The notes below the pieces were generated by a model. The model was not told the origin of the DNA. It did not search any database and saw only the letters and a list, made by a program, of their open reading frames with translations. A DNA stretch of 64,000 bases from JAJAZB01 sp964244295. GTDB lineage: Bacteria; Bacteroidota; Bacteroidia; Cytophagales; Spirosomataceae. Made by a program: the position numbers and the translations under genes. Positions within the stretch are counted from its first letter, which is position 1; the number at the start of each line of letters is the position of its first letter. The stretch covers positions 1 to 64,000 of the forward strand of contig CAXTIG010000001.1 in the NCBI GenBank assembly GCA_964244295.1. The letters are read 5' to 3'. Shown here one piece after another: positions 19,799 through 28,837 of the stretch.

Positions 19799-20028
19799 TC
19801 GCTCAGATGTGATTCGTTATTTCTCATAATATCCATTTATCACTGTGCAACCCTTCTGAAAACGTCCGAACATCAACCGCCGAATCTGATTGCCGACGAC
19901 CGCCAGCCCGAACATGATTTTTCATGAATCATCCTGCTTGACAGAGCCAATCTTGGGTTCATTCCCATCCGTCCTGCTGTCAAGACCGGAGCAAATTCAA
20001 CTCTCGTCCTCCTTTAAATTAGCCGTTG

Positions 20029-21222
20029 ATGACAACTTTCCTTTACTTTTTGGCGGTCTTGGTTGGGGGGTACACCATCGCCAACACCCTGTACCTGGCA
20101 GTCTGGGCTTCGGCTGGTTTGTTTGGAGGGGCTGACGATGGCCCTCCCGTACTTGGAGCGCAACCTTTTAAGCGAATTGTAGTGCTGATTCCTGCCTACA
20201 AAGAGGATGCGGTAATTCTCGAATCCGTCCGGGTCAATCTCAAGCAGGCGTACCCACCTGCGTACTATAACCTGGTGGTCATTGCCGATTCGTTCCAACC
20301 CGACACCCTGGCCAGGTTGGAGCAATTGCCGGTGCAGATCATCGAGGTATCGTTCGAGAATTCAAGTGTAACCAACGCACTAAAAGCGGCATTGGCCCAA
20401 TTGCCCGACGATGCCTACGACGTGGTGGTCGTTTCCGATGCGGATAACCATTTGGCTCCCGACTTTCTGAGTCGAATCAACCAGGCCTTTCACGCGGGAT
20501 GGCAGGCCGTGCAAGGCCACCGCTTAGCCAAAAACACGAACACGAGCGTGGCAATTCTCGATGCCATCAGCGAAGAAGTCAACAACCATATTTTCCGCCG
20601 GGGACACCGGGCACTGGGTTTTTCAGCGGCGCTGATCGGATCGGGCATGGCCTTCGACTATGCGCTTATGAAAAAACATTTGCTGCAAATCACTACCGTT
20701 GGGGGCTACGATAAAGAACTTGAGATGCGCCTGCTGCGCGAAGGGATCCGAATTGGTTACCTCCAGGATGCGCTGGTTTTTGATGAGAAAGTGCAGAATC
20801 CGGCCACGTTCGAGCGCCAGCGTACGCGTTGGGTCGAGGCTCAGATTCAACAGGCCCGGCAGCATTTGGGCGAGGGCCTCCGTCAGGTGCAGCGGGGGAA
20901 TTTCGACTACGCCGAAAAAGTACTGCAAACGCTGGTACTGCCCCGGATTCTGCTCCTGGGTCTGCTCACCATCGGCCTCTTGACGGGTCTCCTCTTCCAG
21001 TTGAATTGGCTTTGGGAACTAATGGGGGGGCAACTCCTCGTCTTGCTCCTCACCCTGACGCTTTCGCTACCCGGCTATTTACGGAGGCTGATTGGGCTAA
21101 ATGAATTGCTGATGGTCCCCATCCTGTTCGCTCGTTTTACCCGCTCGGTCATCAATTTTCGCCGGGCACGGGGTCGTTTCCTGCACACGCCCCACGGTAC
21201 CAATACCGATTTAATGATTTGA
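20029..21222 (+). CDS. membrane-bound GT2 glycosyltransferase
   Basis: Glycosyltransferase of 397 residues with one N-terminal helix, a GT-A catalytic domain and C-terminal helices. Catalytic motifs are VLIPAYKEDAVI, the metal-binding VVVSDADNHLAPDF near residue 135, EMRLLREG, and QRTRW near residue 267, matching the D, DxD, ED and QxxRW pattern of processive family 2 enzymes. It is closely related to the product at 25433-26620 (shared AKNTNTSVAILDA, SGMAFD, DEKVQN). An ATG at 20029 is chosen over the TTG just before it. The 230 bp upstream contain nothing I recognise. Confidence 0.85.
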   Translation: MTTFLYFLAVLVGGYTIANTLYLAVWASAGLFGGADDGPPVLGAQPFKRIVVLIPAYKEDAVILESVRVNLKQAYPPAYYNLVVIADSFQPDTLARLEQLPVQIIEVSFENSSVTNALKAALAQLPDDAYDVVVVSDADNHLAPDFLSRINQAFHAGWQAVQGHRLAKNTNTSVAILDAISEEVNNHIFRRGHRALGFSAALIGSGMAFDYALMKKHLLQITTVGGYDKELEMRLLREGIRIGYLQDALVFDEKVQNPATFERQRTRWVEAQIQQARQHLGEGLRQVQRGNFDYAEKVLQTLVLPRILLLGLLTIGLLTGLLFQLNWLWELMGGQLLVLLLTLTLSLPGYLRRLIGLNELLMVPILFARFTRSVINFRRARGRFLHTPHGTNTDLMI

Positions 21223-21303
21223 CAAACGCAGTGCCGGGTACACACGCCAAGAATCGAACTAAAATTACTCACTAAATCCGCCTAACGCTTCTACCCACAC
21301 CCG

Positions 21304-22515
21304 ATGAAACTATCCCTTGAATTCCTGCTGTGGACCCTTATTGTGGCAGTTTTTTACACCTACCTCGGCTACGGGCTGGTCATTTTTCTGCTCGTAAAAA
21401 TCCGGCGACTGACGGGCCGCCGCCACCCCGTACCCGACAACCTGGCCTTTCTCCCCGACGTGACCCTCGTGGTGCCCGCCTACAACGAGCGGGACTACGT
21501 GGACGACAAGGTCAGCAACTCACTTGCCCTCGAGTACCCACCCGAAAAACTCCGCTTATTATTTGTCACGGAAGGTTCCAACGACGGTACCACCGAAACA
21601 CTCGAAAACTGGAGTTTGCACAACGACCGGATTTCGGTGCTGGGTGGTAGTGAACGCCGGGGCAAAATCGAGGCCGTCAACTTGGCGATGGACCGGGTGC
21701 ATACCCCCGTGGTCATCTTTACCGATGCCAACACCCAGCTCAATCCTGGGGCCGTGCGGCGCATTGTCCGGCATTTCGCCGACCCGAAGGTGGGTGCCGT
21801 AGCCGGGGAAAAACGCATTCAACTCCTAGACAACGAAGCCGCCGCCGGGTCGGGAGAAGGATTATACTGGAAATATGAATCCTTTCTGAAACGCCTCGAT
21901 ACGGAGTTGTACAGCGTGGTTGGGGCCGCCGGGGAGTTGTTCGCCGTGCGAACTGAACTCTACCAGCCGGTCGAGCAAGATACGCTGCTCGATGATTTCA
22001 TCATCTCCCTCCGCATTGCCGAACGAGGCTACCGGGTGGTGTACGAACCCGAAGCGTACGCCCTCGAACGTCCTTCGGCCTCGATCGGGGACGAGAAAAA
22101 ACGGAAGGTGCGGATTGCCGCCGGCGGCTTCCAGGCCATTGCCCGCCTGCACCCCTTGCTCAACGTGTTTCGATACGGCTGGCTCTCGTTTCAATACACT
22201 TCTCACCGGGTGATGCGCTGGGCGGTGGCTCCGTTTTGCCTGCCACTCATTCTGCTGTTCAATGCGGTCTTGTTGCTGGTGCCCGGCACTGGCTGGCTAC
22301 CCGATTGGTTTTACCTCAGTCTGCTGGCGGCTCAGGGAAGTTTTTATACGGCGGCGGCACTGGGTTATTACCTTGAAGACCGCCAAATCCGCGTGAAGGC
22401 GCTGTTTGTTCCCTACTACTTCTCGTTCATGAACGGCTGCGCCCTGCTGGGTTATCTGCGCTACCGGCGCGGGCAGGAGTCGGGAATGTGGGAAAAAGCC
22501 CGCCGGGCGGTGTGA
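21304..22515 (+). CDS. membrane-bound GT2 glycosyltransferase
   Basis: Glycosyltransferase of 403 residues: N-terminal membrane helix, GT-A domain with LVVPAYNERDYVDDKV, the GS(N)DGT motif at EGSNDGTTE, the RRGKIEAVN motif and IFTDANTQLNP (DxD equivalent), then about four C-terminal helices. This arrangement is usual for enzymes that make or extend a surface polysaccharide at the cytoplasmic membrane. It lies 81 bp after another GT2 gene and 51 bp before the MBOAT gene, within one operon. Confidence 0.85.
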   Translation: MKLSLEFLLWTLIVAVFYTYLGYGLVIFLLVKIRRLTGRRHPVPDNLAFLPDVTLVVPAYNERDYVDDKVSNSLALEYPPEKLRLLFVTEGSNDGTTETLENWSLHNDRISVLGGSERRGKIEAVNLAMDRVHTPVVIFTDANTQLNPGAVRRIVRHFADPKVGAVAGEKRIQLLDNEAAAGSGEGLYWKYESFLKRLDTELYSVVGAAGELFAVRTELYQPVEQDTLLDDFIISLRIAERGYRVVYEPEAYALERPSASIGDEKKRKVRIAAGGFQAIARLHPLLNVFRYGWLSFQYTSHRVMRWAVAPFCLPLILLFNAVLLLVPGTGWLPDWFYLSLLAAQGSFYTAAALGYYLEDRQIRVKALFVPYYFSFMNGCALLGYLRYRRGQESGMWEKARRAV

Positions 22516-22566
22516 GCGATCCGGCGAACAATTCGTCACCACCAACCTTAAACAGATACTCCGCCG

Positions 22567-23994
22567 ATGATTTTCAACAGCCTCGACTTTCTCGTCTTCA
22601 TTGCCCTTTTTCTGCCCCTGTATTTTGCCCTCCACGGTCGCGCCCGTCTCTGGCTCTGCCTGGGAGGGAGCTACGTGTTTTATGGCTGGTGGGACTGGCG
22701 TTTTCTGAGCCTCATCGGACTCACCACCGTCATGGACTATTCGCTGGGTATTCTGATGGTACGGTCGGAAAACCAACGGTATCGCAAGCGCCTGATTTAT
22801 TTCAGTGTCACGGCCAACCTGTTGTTCCTGGGCTTTTTCAAATACTTTAATTTCTTCGCCGACTCGTTCCGCGAACTCGCGCTTTCACTGGGGTTTCAGC
22901 CGAGCCTGACCACGCTGCACATCATTCTCCCGATTGGAATTTCGTTTTACACCTTCCAGTCGATGAGCTACACCATCGACATTTACCGGAAGGAAATCGA
23001 GCCGGAGCGTGATTTCATTCGCTTCGCTGCGTTTGTTTCGCTCTTCCCTCAACTCGTGGCCGGGCCGATCGTTCGGGCGCGGGACTTCCTGCCCCAATTC
23101 CGAAGCGATGCCTCCTGGGACTGGGACCGGTTTATGTCGGGCCTGACCCGGGTACTTTGGGGGTTTTTCAAAAAAGTGGTCATTGCCGATTCGCTGGCTC
23201 CTTTCGTCGAGCAGTGTTTTTCGGTGCCCACCACCCTGAGTTCGATGCACGTGCTGATCGGGGTCGTATTTTATTCCTTCCAAATCTACTGCGACTTTTC
23301 GGGCTACTCGGATATCGCAATCGGGCTGGCGCGGATTCTAGGGTTTCAGTTTATCGAAAACTTCCGGACCCCGTACTTCTCCCGGAGTTTTACTGAATTC
23401 TGGACCCGCTGGCACATTTCACTTTCTTCCTGGTTGCGCGATTACCTGTACATCCCCCTGGGCGGCAACCGGGGCGGTACTTGGAAAACGCACCGCAACC
23501 TGATGCTTACCATGCTCGTCGGCGGGCTGTGGCACGGGGCAAACTGGACCTTCCTTTTCTGGGGGTTTCTCCACGGCTCGTACCAGGTCGTGCAGCGTAT
23601 CATCCAACCCTACGCCCGGCGGGCGTACCAGGCCTTGCGCCTGCCCACCGCATTGGGTCGGGGCCTCGACATCCTGCTCGTTTACACCCTCACCTGCTTT
23701 GCCTGGATTTACTTCCGCAGCCCCACCTTCGCGGCGGCCGATCAGGTCATTCGTAGCATCGGGGCCTTTGAAAATTTCAACTGGAGTAGCGTAGCCAACA
23801 AATTCATCGCCCTCAAAGGCTTTCTGCTGATTGGCATTTTGCTGACCGTCGAAGTCACCAACTTCCGGATTCACTACGCTCAGTTGCTCCTTCGCAGCCC
23901 GGTGCTCCGGCTGGCTGCGTACGCCAGCATCCTTTGGATTATCGCGCTCATGGGCACCTTCGGTGCCAATTCGTTCATCTATTTTCAGTTTTGA
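22567..23994 (+). CDS. MBOAT family O-acyltransferase (AlgI-like)
   Basis: Membrane-bound O-acyltransferase of 475 residues with about ten helices. FNSLDFLVFIALFLPLYF opens the protein as in AlgI. The family's conserved sequence RDYLYIPLGGNRGG is near residue 290, and the catalytic His lies in GGLWHGANWTF at about residue 322. It transfers acyl groups across the membrane for modification of the polysaccharide, normally with a periplasmic SGNH/AlgJ-type partner. Such a partner is the next gene. Confidence 0.9.
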   Translation: MIFNSLDFLVFIALFLPLYFALHGRARLWLCLGGSYVFYGWWDWRFLSLIGLTTVMDYSLGILMVRSENQRYRKRLIYFSVTANLLFLGFFKYFNFFADSFRELALSLGFQPSLTTLHIILPIGISFYTFQSMSYTIDIYRKEIEPERDFIRFAAFVSLFPQLVAGPIVRARDFLPQFRSDASWDWDRFMSGLTRVLWGFFKKVVIADSLAPFVEQCFSVPTTLSSMHVLIGVVFYSFQIYCDFSGYSDIAIGLARILGFQFIENFRTPYFSRSFTEFWTRWHISLSSWLRDYLYIPLGGNRGGTWKTHRNLMLTMLVGGLWHGANWTFLFWGFLHGSYQVVQRIIQPYARRAYQALRLPTALGRGLDILLVYTLTCFAWIYFRSPTFAAADQVIRSIGAFENFNWSSVANKFIALKGFLLIGILLTVEVTNFRIHYAQLLLRSPVLRLAAYASILWIIALMGTFGANSFIYFQF

Positions 23995-24047
23995 CCCAAG
24001 CATCGGCTGGTTTTGGCCGTCGATCTCACTCAACCCATTGCTCGTCC

Positions 24048-24914
24048 ATGAAAAAAGCAGGATGGATTTTCGCCTTATTCGGCCTGACCCTACTCGGTGA
24101 CCGCCTCGGGGGAGCCGCGCTGCGCCGACTCGTCGACCAAAGTCAGTTTCGGTATTCCCGGTTGTACAACGGCCGGGCGGAAGCGGAGGTGGTTTTTATG
24201 GGAAATTCGCGGGGACTTTCCTTTTACCGGCCTCACATCGCCCAACTAACCGGGCGAAGCAGCTTTAATTTGAGTTACAACGCCCTGCCCATGGATTTGT
24301 CGTATACCCTTTTTCAAGACTATCTCCGGCGCAATCCCACGCCACGCCGCCTCATCATCGAAGTGTCGATGTGTAACAAACGTAACAAAGAACTCATCAT
24401 CGGTTTCGGATGCTACGCGCCGTATTCGCCCGAATTAGCCCGACTGATTGCCGCCTACGATCCCAAAATGGGTGCCGCCGGGGAAGTAACTACCCTACTG
24501 CGGTACAACAACGAGGTTTTTCAACGGGCGTTATTTTACCTCAAAAACTCGGACGAAAACTGGCTGCTCGAACGGGCCATCTCCCCGACCATGCTCGGAG
24601 CGCTGCCCGCCCGTGCCCCTTACCCATTAAATGCGGAACCAGTGATGTTGCAAAACCTGGTAAAAACGGTAAACCTGGCCCACGCCAAAGGCATCGAGGT
24701 GAAGTTGGTGGTCAACCCTTACCTGCCGGGCTTCGCCGACAAGCTGGTACGCTTACCAGAATGGAAAGCCGATATCACCGCCGCTACGGGTCTGCCGGTG
24801 GCCGATTACTCGCGTGCCGTGCAAGGCAACGCGTATTTCAGCGATTATCAACACCTCAACGTGAAGGGCAGTTACGAGTACCTGGCGCTGTTGAAACGGG
24901 ATGCTGTGTTGTAG
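24048..24914 (+). CDS. SGNH/AlgJ-like periplasmic partner of MBOAT enzyme
   Basis: Protein of 288 residues with one N-terminal hydrophobic anchor (KKAGWIFALFGLTLLGDRLG). It has an SGNH-hydrolase-like layout: nucleophile motif VVFMGNSRG with Ser near residue 54, and a C-terminal DYQHLN with Asp and His near 266 and 269. The start at 24048 gives a clean membrane anchor; in-frame codons upstream overlap the MBOAT gene. The pairing with MBOAT suggests it hands on or removes acetyl groups on the exported polymer. Confidence 0.75.
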   Translation: MKKAGWIFALFGLTLLGDRLGGAALRRLVDQSQFRYSRLYNGRAEAEVVFMGNSRGLSFYRPHIAQLTGRSSFNLSYNALPMDLSYTLFQDYLRRNPTPRRLIIEVSMCNKRNKELIIGFGCYAPYSPELARLIAAYDPKMGAAGEVTTLLRYNNEVFQRALFYLKNSDENWLLERAISPTMLGALPARAPYPLNAEPVMLQNLVKTVNLAHAKGIEVKLVVNPYLPGFADKLVRLPEWKADITAATGLPVADYSRAVQGNAYFSDYQHLNVKGSYEYLALLKRDAVL

Positions 24915-24964
24915 AAAATACCGCAGTTCTAAGAGACTGTCTATAAATGTAGTTTCGGAAGAAC

Positions 24965-25040
24965 AGGTGTCACGCTGAGCGGGGTCGAAGCGCGTCGTCA
25001 GGCCCGCCGTTGCGCTTCGACTCCGCTCCGCGTGACACCT
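24965..25040. repeat. palindromic repeat, GTCACGCTGAGC family, copy 2
   Basis: 29-bp arms 24965-24993 and 25012-25040 pair with two mismatches. The arm starts AGGTGTCACGCTGAGC, like the copy at 57805-57872, and shares the TCGAAGCGC core with the copy at 3452-3506. Confidence 0.75.
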
Positions 25041-25232
25041 CAGCACCCATTTTAATGAAATTTCGACAGCCTCTAAAAGTAGACTGTAAACGGCTTGCGC
25101 AAGCGGTTCACGCTGGGAAACGTGCCGGTTGTACTGAAAGAATATTCGCACTATTTGAGCGTAGGTATTGCCCCTGGCAAAGGCCGCCATCGTGCTGCCT
25201 TTTTTAGCTGCCTGATACACCTGTTTCAGAAT

Positions 25233-25314
25233 GATGTAGGGGCAACCCTTGCTGTTGCCCGCAGCCTCTCGGATGGCCCCCGTTTCGGGCACCCTTTGCG
25301 GTTGCCCCTACATC
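25233..25314. repeat. inverted repeat GATGTAGGGGCAACC
   Basis: Perfect 15-bp arms at 25233-25247 and 25300-25314 enclose a 52-base interior that itself contains related GTTGCCC and GGGCACCC pieces. It looks like a dispersed palindromic intergenic repeat. Confidence 0.6.
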
Positions 25315-25344
25315 AAAGCAAATTTGAATTGGTATAATTACGAC

Positions 25345-25397
25345 AACCCCCAAGACAAAGGCGGCTCCGGTTTGGAGCCGCCTTTGTCTTGGGGGTT
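25345..25397. terminator. bidirectional terminator hairpin
   Basis: Perfect 24-bp arms (25345-25368 and 25374-25397) with a 5-base loop, located 36 bp beyond the stop of the minus-strand GT2 gene and between convergent units. A-rich sequence follows on the plus strand. Confidence 0.7.
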
Positions 25398-25432
25398 AAA
25401 AACAAAAGCAGACCCTTGCTTTTGCTAAGTTG

Positions 25433-26620
25433 CTACCCGTTCATGGCCTCGCCGGTGGTGTTGTGCGGCGTGTGAATGAAGCGTTTGCCCGCTTCACCAA
25501 TGCGCGTAAGCGAGCGCAGGAAGCGGAAAAAAACGGCGGGTAACTGCCGGATTTCCTGCCAGGTGACGCGCTCCATGAGGGCTTTGGGTACGGCCAGGTA
25601 AAAACTAAACAACAACAGGACAAGCTGGCCCCCAGCCAGTACGATGAGCGCGGGTGAGCGCATCACCAGGGCCAGAAGCGTGCCGATGGATAGAAAACCA
25701 AGCAGTATCACGCGGGGTAGTAAGGCAGTCAGGAACACTTTGTCGAAGTAATCGAAATTGCCCCGCACCAACTGCCCCAGGCCGGGCAGCAGGTTGCGGC
25801 GCAGGTATTTAATCTGGGCGGCAATCCAGCGGGCGCGTTGCTTCTCAAACACGGCCAGGTTCTGTACTTTTTCGTCGTAGCAAAGCGCGTCTTCGAGGTA
25901 CTCGATGCAGTACTGATCGCGGATAAGCCGCATCTCCAACTCCTTGTCGAATCCGCCGGTGGTGTTGATCTGATTCATGTAGTGCCGAAAGAGCGCAAAA
26001 TCGAAGGCCATGCCCGACCCCATCAGGCTCCCCGACAGCCCCAACACCCGGTGTCCCTTCCGGAAAATGTGGGTATTGATTTCTTCACTGACCGCATCGA
26101 GAATCGCTACGCTGGTGTTTGTGTTTTTAGCGACCCGGTGTCCCTGCAACACGTTCCAGCCACCCGCAAAGGCCGCGTTTACCTGGGTGAGGAAATCGGG
26201 GGCCATCACGTTATCCGCGTCGAGCACGACGGCCACTTCATAACCGGGTTCGAGTTGGGCCATCGTGGCGTTGAGGGCTTTGGCTTTGGTCGAAACCTCA
26301 AAACTCACCTCCACCACCCGCACCGGCAACTCGCCAAGTTGTCGCAAGGTGGCGGCTTGGAGGGAATCAGCGATGACGATGACCTCGTAGTGGGTTTGAG
26401 GGTAGTCTTGTACCAGTGCTTGGCGGGCGGAGTCGACAATGACGAAGTCTTCCTTGTAAGCCGGTATCAGTACGGCCATGCGGCGCCGACCGGCTTCAGA
26501 CACGGGGGAAGGGCCGGGCACCTTCCCCAACCGACCTGCCAGGGTAAACAGGAATAGATAAAGGGTTTCAACGGCGGTTAGTCCAAAAAAGACCAGCAGA
26601 ATACTAAGCACGATGTTCAT
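25433..26620 (-). CDS. membrane-bound GT2 glycosyltransferase
   Basis: Glycosyltransferase of 395 residues, a clear paralogue of the product at 20029-21222, with the same order of elements: N-terminal helix, AVLIPAYKEDFVI, VVLDADNVMAPDF, QGHRVAKNTNTSVAILDA, SGMAFD, EMRLIRDQ, QRARW near residue 258, then C-terminal helices. The first 17 bp overlap the preceding gene's end. It is the last gene of the minus-strand EPS unit. Confidence 0.86.
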   Translation of the reverse strand: MNIVLSILLVFFGLTAVETLYLFLFTLAGRLGKVPGPSPVSEAGRRRMAVLIPAYKEDFVIVDSARQALVQDYPQTHYEVIVIADSLQAATLRQLGELPVRVVEVSFEVSTKAKALNATMAQLEPGYEVAVVLDADNVMAPDFLTQVNAAFAGGWNVLQGHRVAKNTNTSVAILDAVSEEINTHIFRKGHRVLGLSGSLMGSGMAFDFALFRHYMNQINTTGGFDKELEMRLIRDQYCIEYLEDALCYDEKVQNLAVFEKQRARWIAAQIKYLRRNLLPGLGQLVRGNFDYFDKVFLTALLPRVILLGFLSIGTLLALVMRSPALIVLAGGQLVLLLFSFYLAVPKALMERVTWQEIRQLPAVFFRFLRSLTRIGEAGKRFIHTPHNTTGEAMNG

Positions 26621-27512
26621 GGGTAGTAGGTTGGTAGGTAAGATTCCACCATAAGCCCCTCCAGAAGGCTTTCAGATAGTCGAAGCGTCGGGTGAATAGA
26701 AAATGGAAAGAGTTTTTGGGAGCCGAAATCAAGGCAAAATAGAGCAGAAACACTTCCCGTTGAACGGGCGGCGCATTCCGGCGCATGTAATACAGGCGGT
26801 TTCGGGTCTGGTAATACAGTTTAAAGGGGCTTTCCTTTCCCGTTGAAACCGATTCTTTGTGGTACACCACCGACTCGCCCACGTACCAGGTGCTGAAGCC
26901 GTCCCGGCGGGCACGAGCGCACCAGTCGAACTCTTCGTAGTACAAAAAATAAGGTTCGTGCATCAGGCCCGAAGTGGTGAGTACCTTCCGGGAAACCAGC
27001 ATGGCGGCCCCGTGTACGAAGGCGGTCGGCGAGGTTGCATCGAATTGGCCTTGATCGGGCTGACGATTTCCCCGGAAAAAACTCCGCCCGGTGTACGGGT
27101 TCATTTCTCCGGAACCCGCGTACTGGATCAAATTTTCTTCATGGAAAAACTTGATTTTAGGGCTGGCCATGCCGGCATCCGGCCTGGTTTCCAGGCAATC
27201 CACCAGGGGCTGAAGAAAATCGGGGTGTACTTCGGTGTCGTTGTTGAGGAAGAGCAGGTGCTTCCCCTTGCTTCGTTGAATTCCCAGGTTATTGCCCCCG
27301 GCAAAACCCAGATTTTGATCGCTTTTCAGAAAGTGTACCGACGGAAACCGGGCAATAAGCCCGTCAATGCCCCGATTGGGACTCGCGTTATCGACCACGA
27401 TTACTTCAAAATTGGCGTAGCGAATCCGTTCCAGCGAGGCTAACAATTGAGCAGTTACCTCCGGCTGATCGTAATTGACCGTAATGATTGAAACGAGGGG
27501 GGAACCAGACAT
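26604..27512 (-). CDS. GT2 glycosyltransferase (rhamnosyltransferase-like)
   Basis: Soluble family 2 enzyme of 302 residues. SIITVNYDQPEVTAQLLASL, VVDNASPN, NLGFAGGNNLGI, and the metal-binding FLNNDTEVHPDFL (DxD-like) follow the order seen in WbbL-type rhamnosyltransferases. YYEEFDWCARARRDGF holds the catalytic Glu-Asp pair. It probably adds one sugar to the growing repeat unit in the cytoplasm. It overlaps the downstream GT2 gene by 17 bp. Confidence 0.87.
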   Translation of the reverse strand: MSGSPLVSIITVNYDQPEVTAQLLASLERIRYANFEVIVVDNASPNRGIDGLIARFPSVHFLKSDQNLGFAGGNNLGIQRSKGKHLLFLNNDTEVHPDFLQPLVDCLETRPDAGMASPKIKFFHEENLIQYAGSGEMNPYTGRSFFRGNRQPDQGQFDATSPTAFVHGAAMLVSRKVLTTSGLMHEPYFLYYEEFDWCARARRDGFSTWYVGESVVYHKESVSTGKESPFKLYYQTRNRLYYMRRNAPPVQREVFLLYFALISAPKNSFHFLFTRRFDYLKAFWRGLWWNLTYQPTTHEHRA

Positions 27513-27549
27513 GGCAGAGGTGGGAAAGCGGGCGGCAGCCAGGTCCTAT

Positions 27550-28746
27550 TTATACGTTTTCTTTCTGCCACACGGCGGTTAACGTTTTGATCATGATGTC
27601 GAGATCGGTGCGGAACGAAAACGTTTCGGCGTACTGAATGTCGAGCTGAATGCGTTCCTGATCCGACATGACCCCCTGGCCTTTGGCGCGTTTCATCACC
27701 TGCCAGAGGCCCGTCAGCCCGGCGGGGGCCGAGAAGCGTTGGACGTAGGCGGTGGTGGTGAGTTTTTCGGCCTCGTATTGCGGCAAGGGCCGGTTGCCCA
27801 CCAGCGACATATCGCCCCGGAGAATGTTGTACAACTGGGGCAATTCGTCGATGCTGGTGTTACGCAGAATCCGGCCCAGCCGCGTCACGCGCGGGTCTTC
27901 CCGAAACTTCATGAACATGGCCTTCGCTTTTTTGGCGCGGAGGTATTCCTGCTCACAAATCGGCGTATCTTCGAGGTGCAGCGGGCGCTGGCAGGGTATG
28001 TTGGCGAGTTGGCAGGCTTCGCAACGGGCCGAGGCGTCGGTTTCGGAGGCAGTGCTGGCGTACAGATTTTTCGAGGCCATGCCCGCCAGCATCGTGTCGG
28101 CATTGAGGCGCATACTCCGAAATTTGTACATGCTAAATACCCGGTAACCCGCCCCGACGCGCTTGGAACTGTAAAATACCGTCCCCGGCGAATCGAGGTA
28201 AATCAGCACCCCGGCCACCAGCATCACCGGCGAAAGCGCCGTGAGCAGCGAGAGCGAAACCGACACGTCGAGGGCGCGTTTCCAAAAGGGTATCCGAACG
28301 CGGGGCATTTCCACTTCCGCCCAACGCGGATGGGCGCTGAAATACGCCTTTTTCCGAATCAGGTAATCGAGCCGGTGGCGGAAATTTTCTTCTTCCTCGT
28401 CGGTGGAAAACACGTCGAGGGCGCGCAGTTGAAGGGCCTGGTCCCGGATTTCGGGACCCAGGTGGGCGGTGGTCAGAATCACGGGTGGGGGCGGAAGAAA
28501 CGACTTGTTCCGCAGCGCTTTTAGCAACTGAAAACCACCCATGCCTTCGTTGACGACAACCAGGTCGGCTTCGTTGCCCGCCTGGAGCCAGCCCAGAACT
28601 GCCTCCGGGTTTTCAAACGGAACGATGAAGACCCGTTTTCCGAAAGCCCGAATAAAAGAAGTAGCTACCAGCGGGTCGCGTTCGAGGTAAACCAACCGGA
28701 ACTTGACCCCCGGTGCGGCCGTCGCTGAAAGGACAGATGCTTGCAT
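27550..28746 (-). CDS. initiating sugar phosphotransferase fused to pseudo-receiver domain
   Basis: Protein of 398 residues. Residues 16-125 form a receiver-like domain in which the phosphoacceptor position is Asn66 (DLVVVNEGM). From about 155 it is a small monotopic phosphoglycosyltransferase of the WcaJ/Wbap catalytic-domain type: KRALDVSVSLSLL membrane hairpin, MYKFRSM, RNTSIDELPQLYNILRGDMS with the Asp-Glu pair at 300-301, and VGNRP. It would start EPS repeat-unit synthesis by loading a sugar phosphate onto undecaprenyl phosphate. A four-Cys insertion (Cys242, 245, 252, 264) interrupts the catalytic domain. Confidence 0.88.
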   Translation of the reverse strand: MQASVLSATAAPGVKFRLVYLERDPLVATSFIRAFGKRVFIVPFENPEAVLGWLQAGNEADLVVVNEGMGGFQLLKALRNKSFLPPPPVILTTAHLGPEIRDQALQLRALDVFSTDEEEENFRHRLDYLIRKKAYFSAHPRWAEVEMPRVRIPFWKRALDVSVSLSLLTALSPVMLVAGVLIYLDSPGTVFYSSKRVGAGYRVFSMYKFRSMRLNADTMLAGMASKNLYASTASETDASARCEACQLANIPCQRPLHLEDTPICEQEYLRAKKAKAMFMKFREDPRVTRLGRILRNTSIDELPQLYNILRGDMSLVGNRPLPQYEAEKLTTTAYVQRFSAPAGLTGLWQVMKRAKGQGVMSDQERIQLDIQYAETFSFRTDLDIMIKTLTAVWQKENV

Positions 28747-28766
28747 AGCGGGAGCAATTAAGGTAG

Positions 28767-28809
28767 CCCGGATGCCGTAGTTCAGCGCGACTGAACTACG
28801 GCATTCGGG
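28767..28809. repeat. hairpin between response regulator and sugar transferase genes
   Basis: 19-bp stem (28767-28785 with 28791-28809, one G-T pair, core ATGCCGTAGTTCAG) and a 5-base loop. No U-tract follows on the minus strand, so it may attenuate or protect mRNA instead of terminating it. Confidence 0.5.
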
Positions 28810-28837
28810 AAATCGACGAACCGGCTAATCCGGTTTG

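Larger units (their letters stand above)
24915..25344. other. repeat-rich intergenic region
   Basis: About 430 bp between convergent EPS transcription units, without a credible gene. It holds two different palindromic repeats (24965-25040 and 25233-25314) and ends at a strong hairpin (25345-25397). Confidence 0.5.

Noticed and set aside
211..25397. Hairpins considered as CRISPR repeats.
   Set aside because: No regular direct repeats with unique spacers and no cas genes; these are isolated palindromes.
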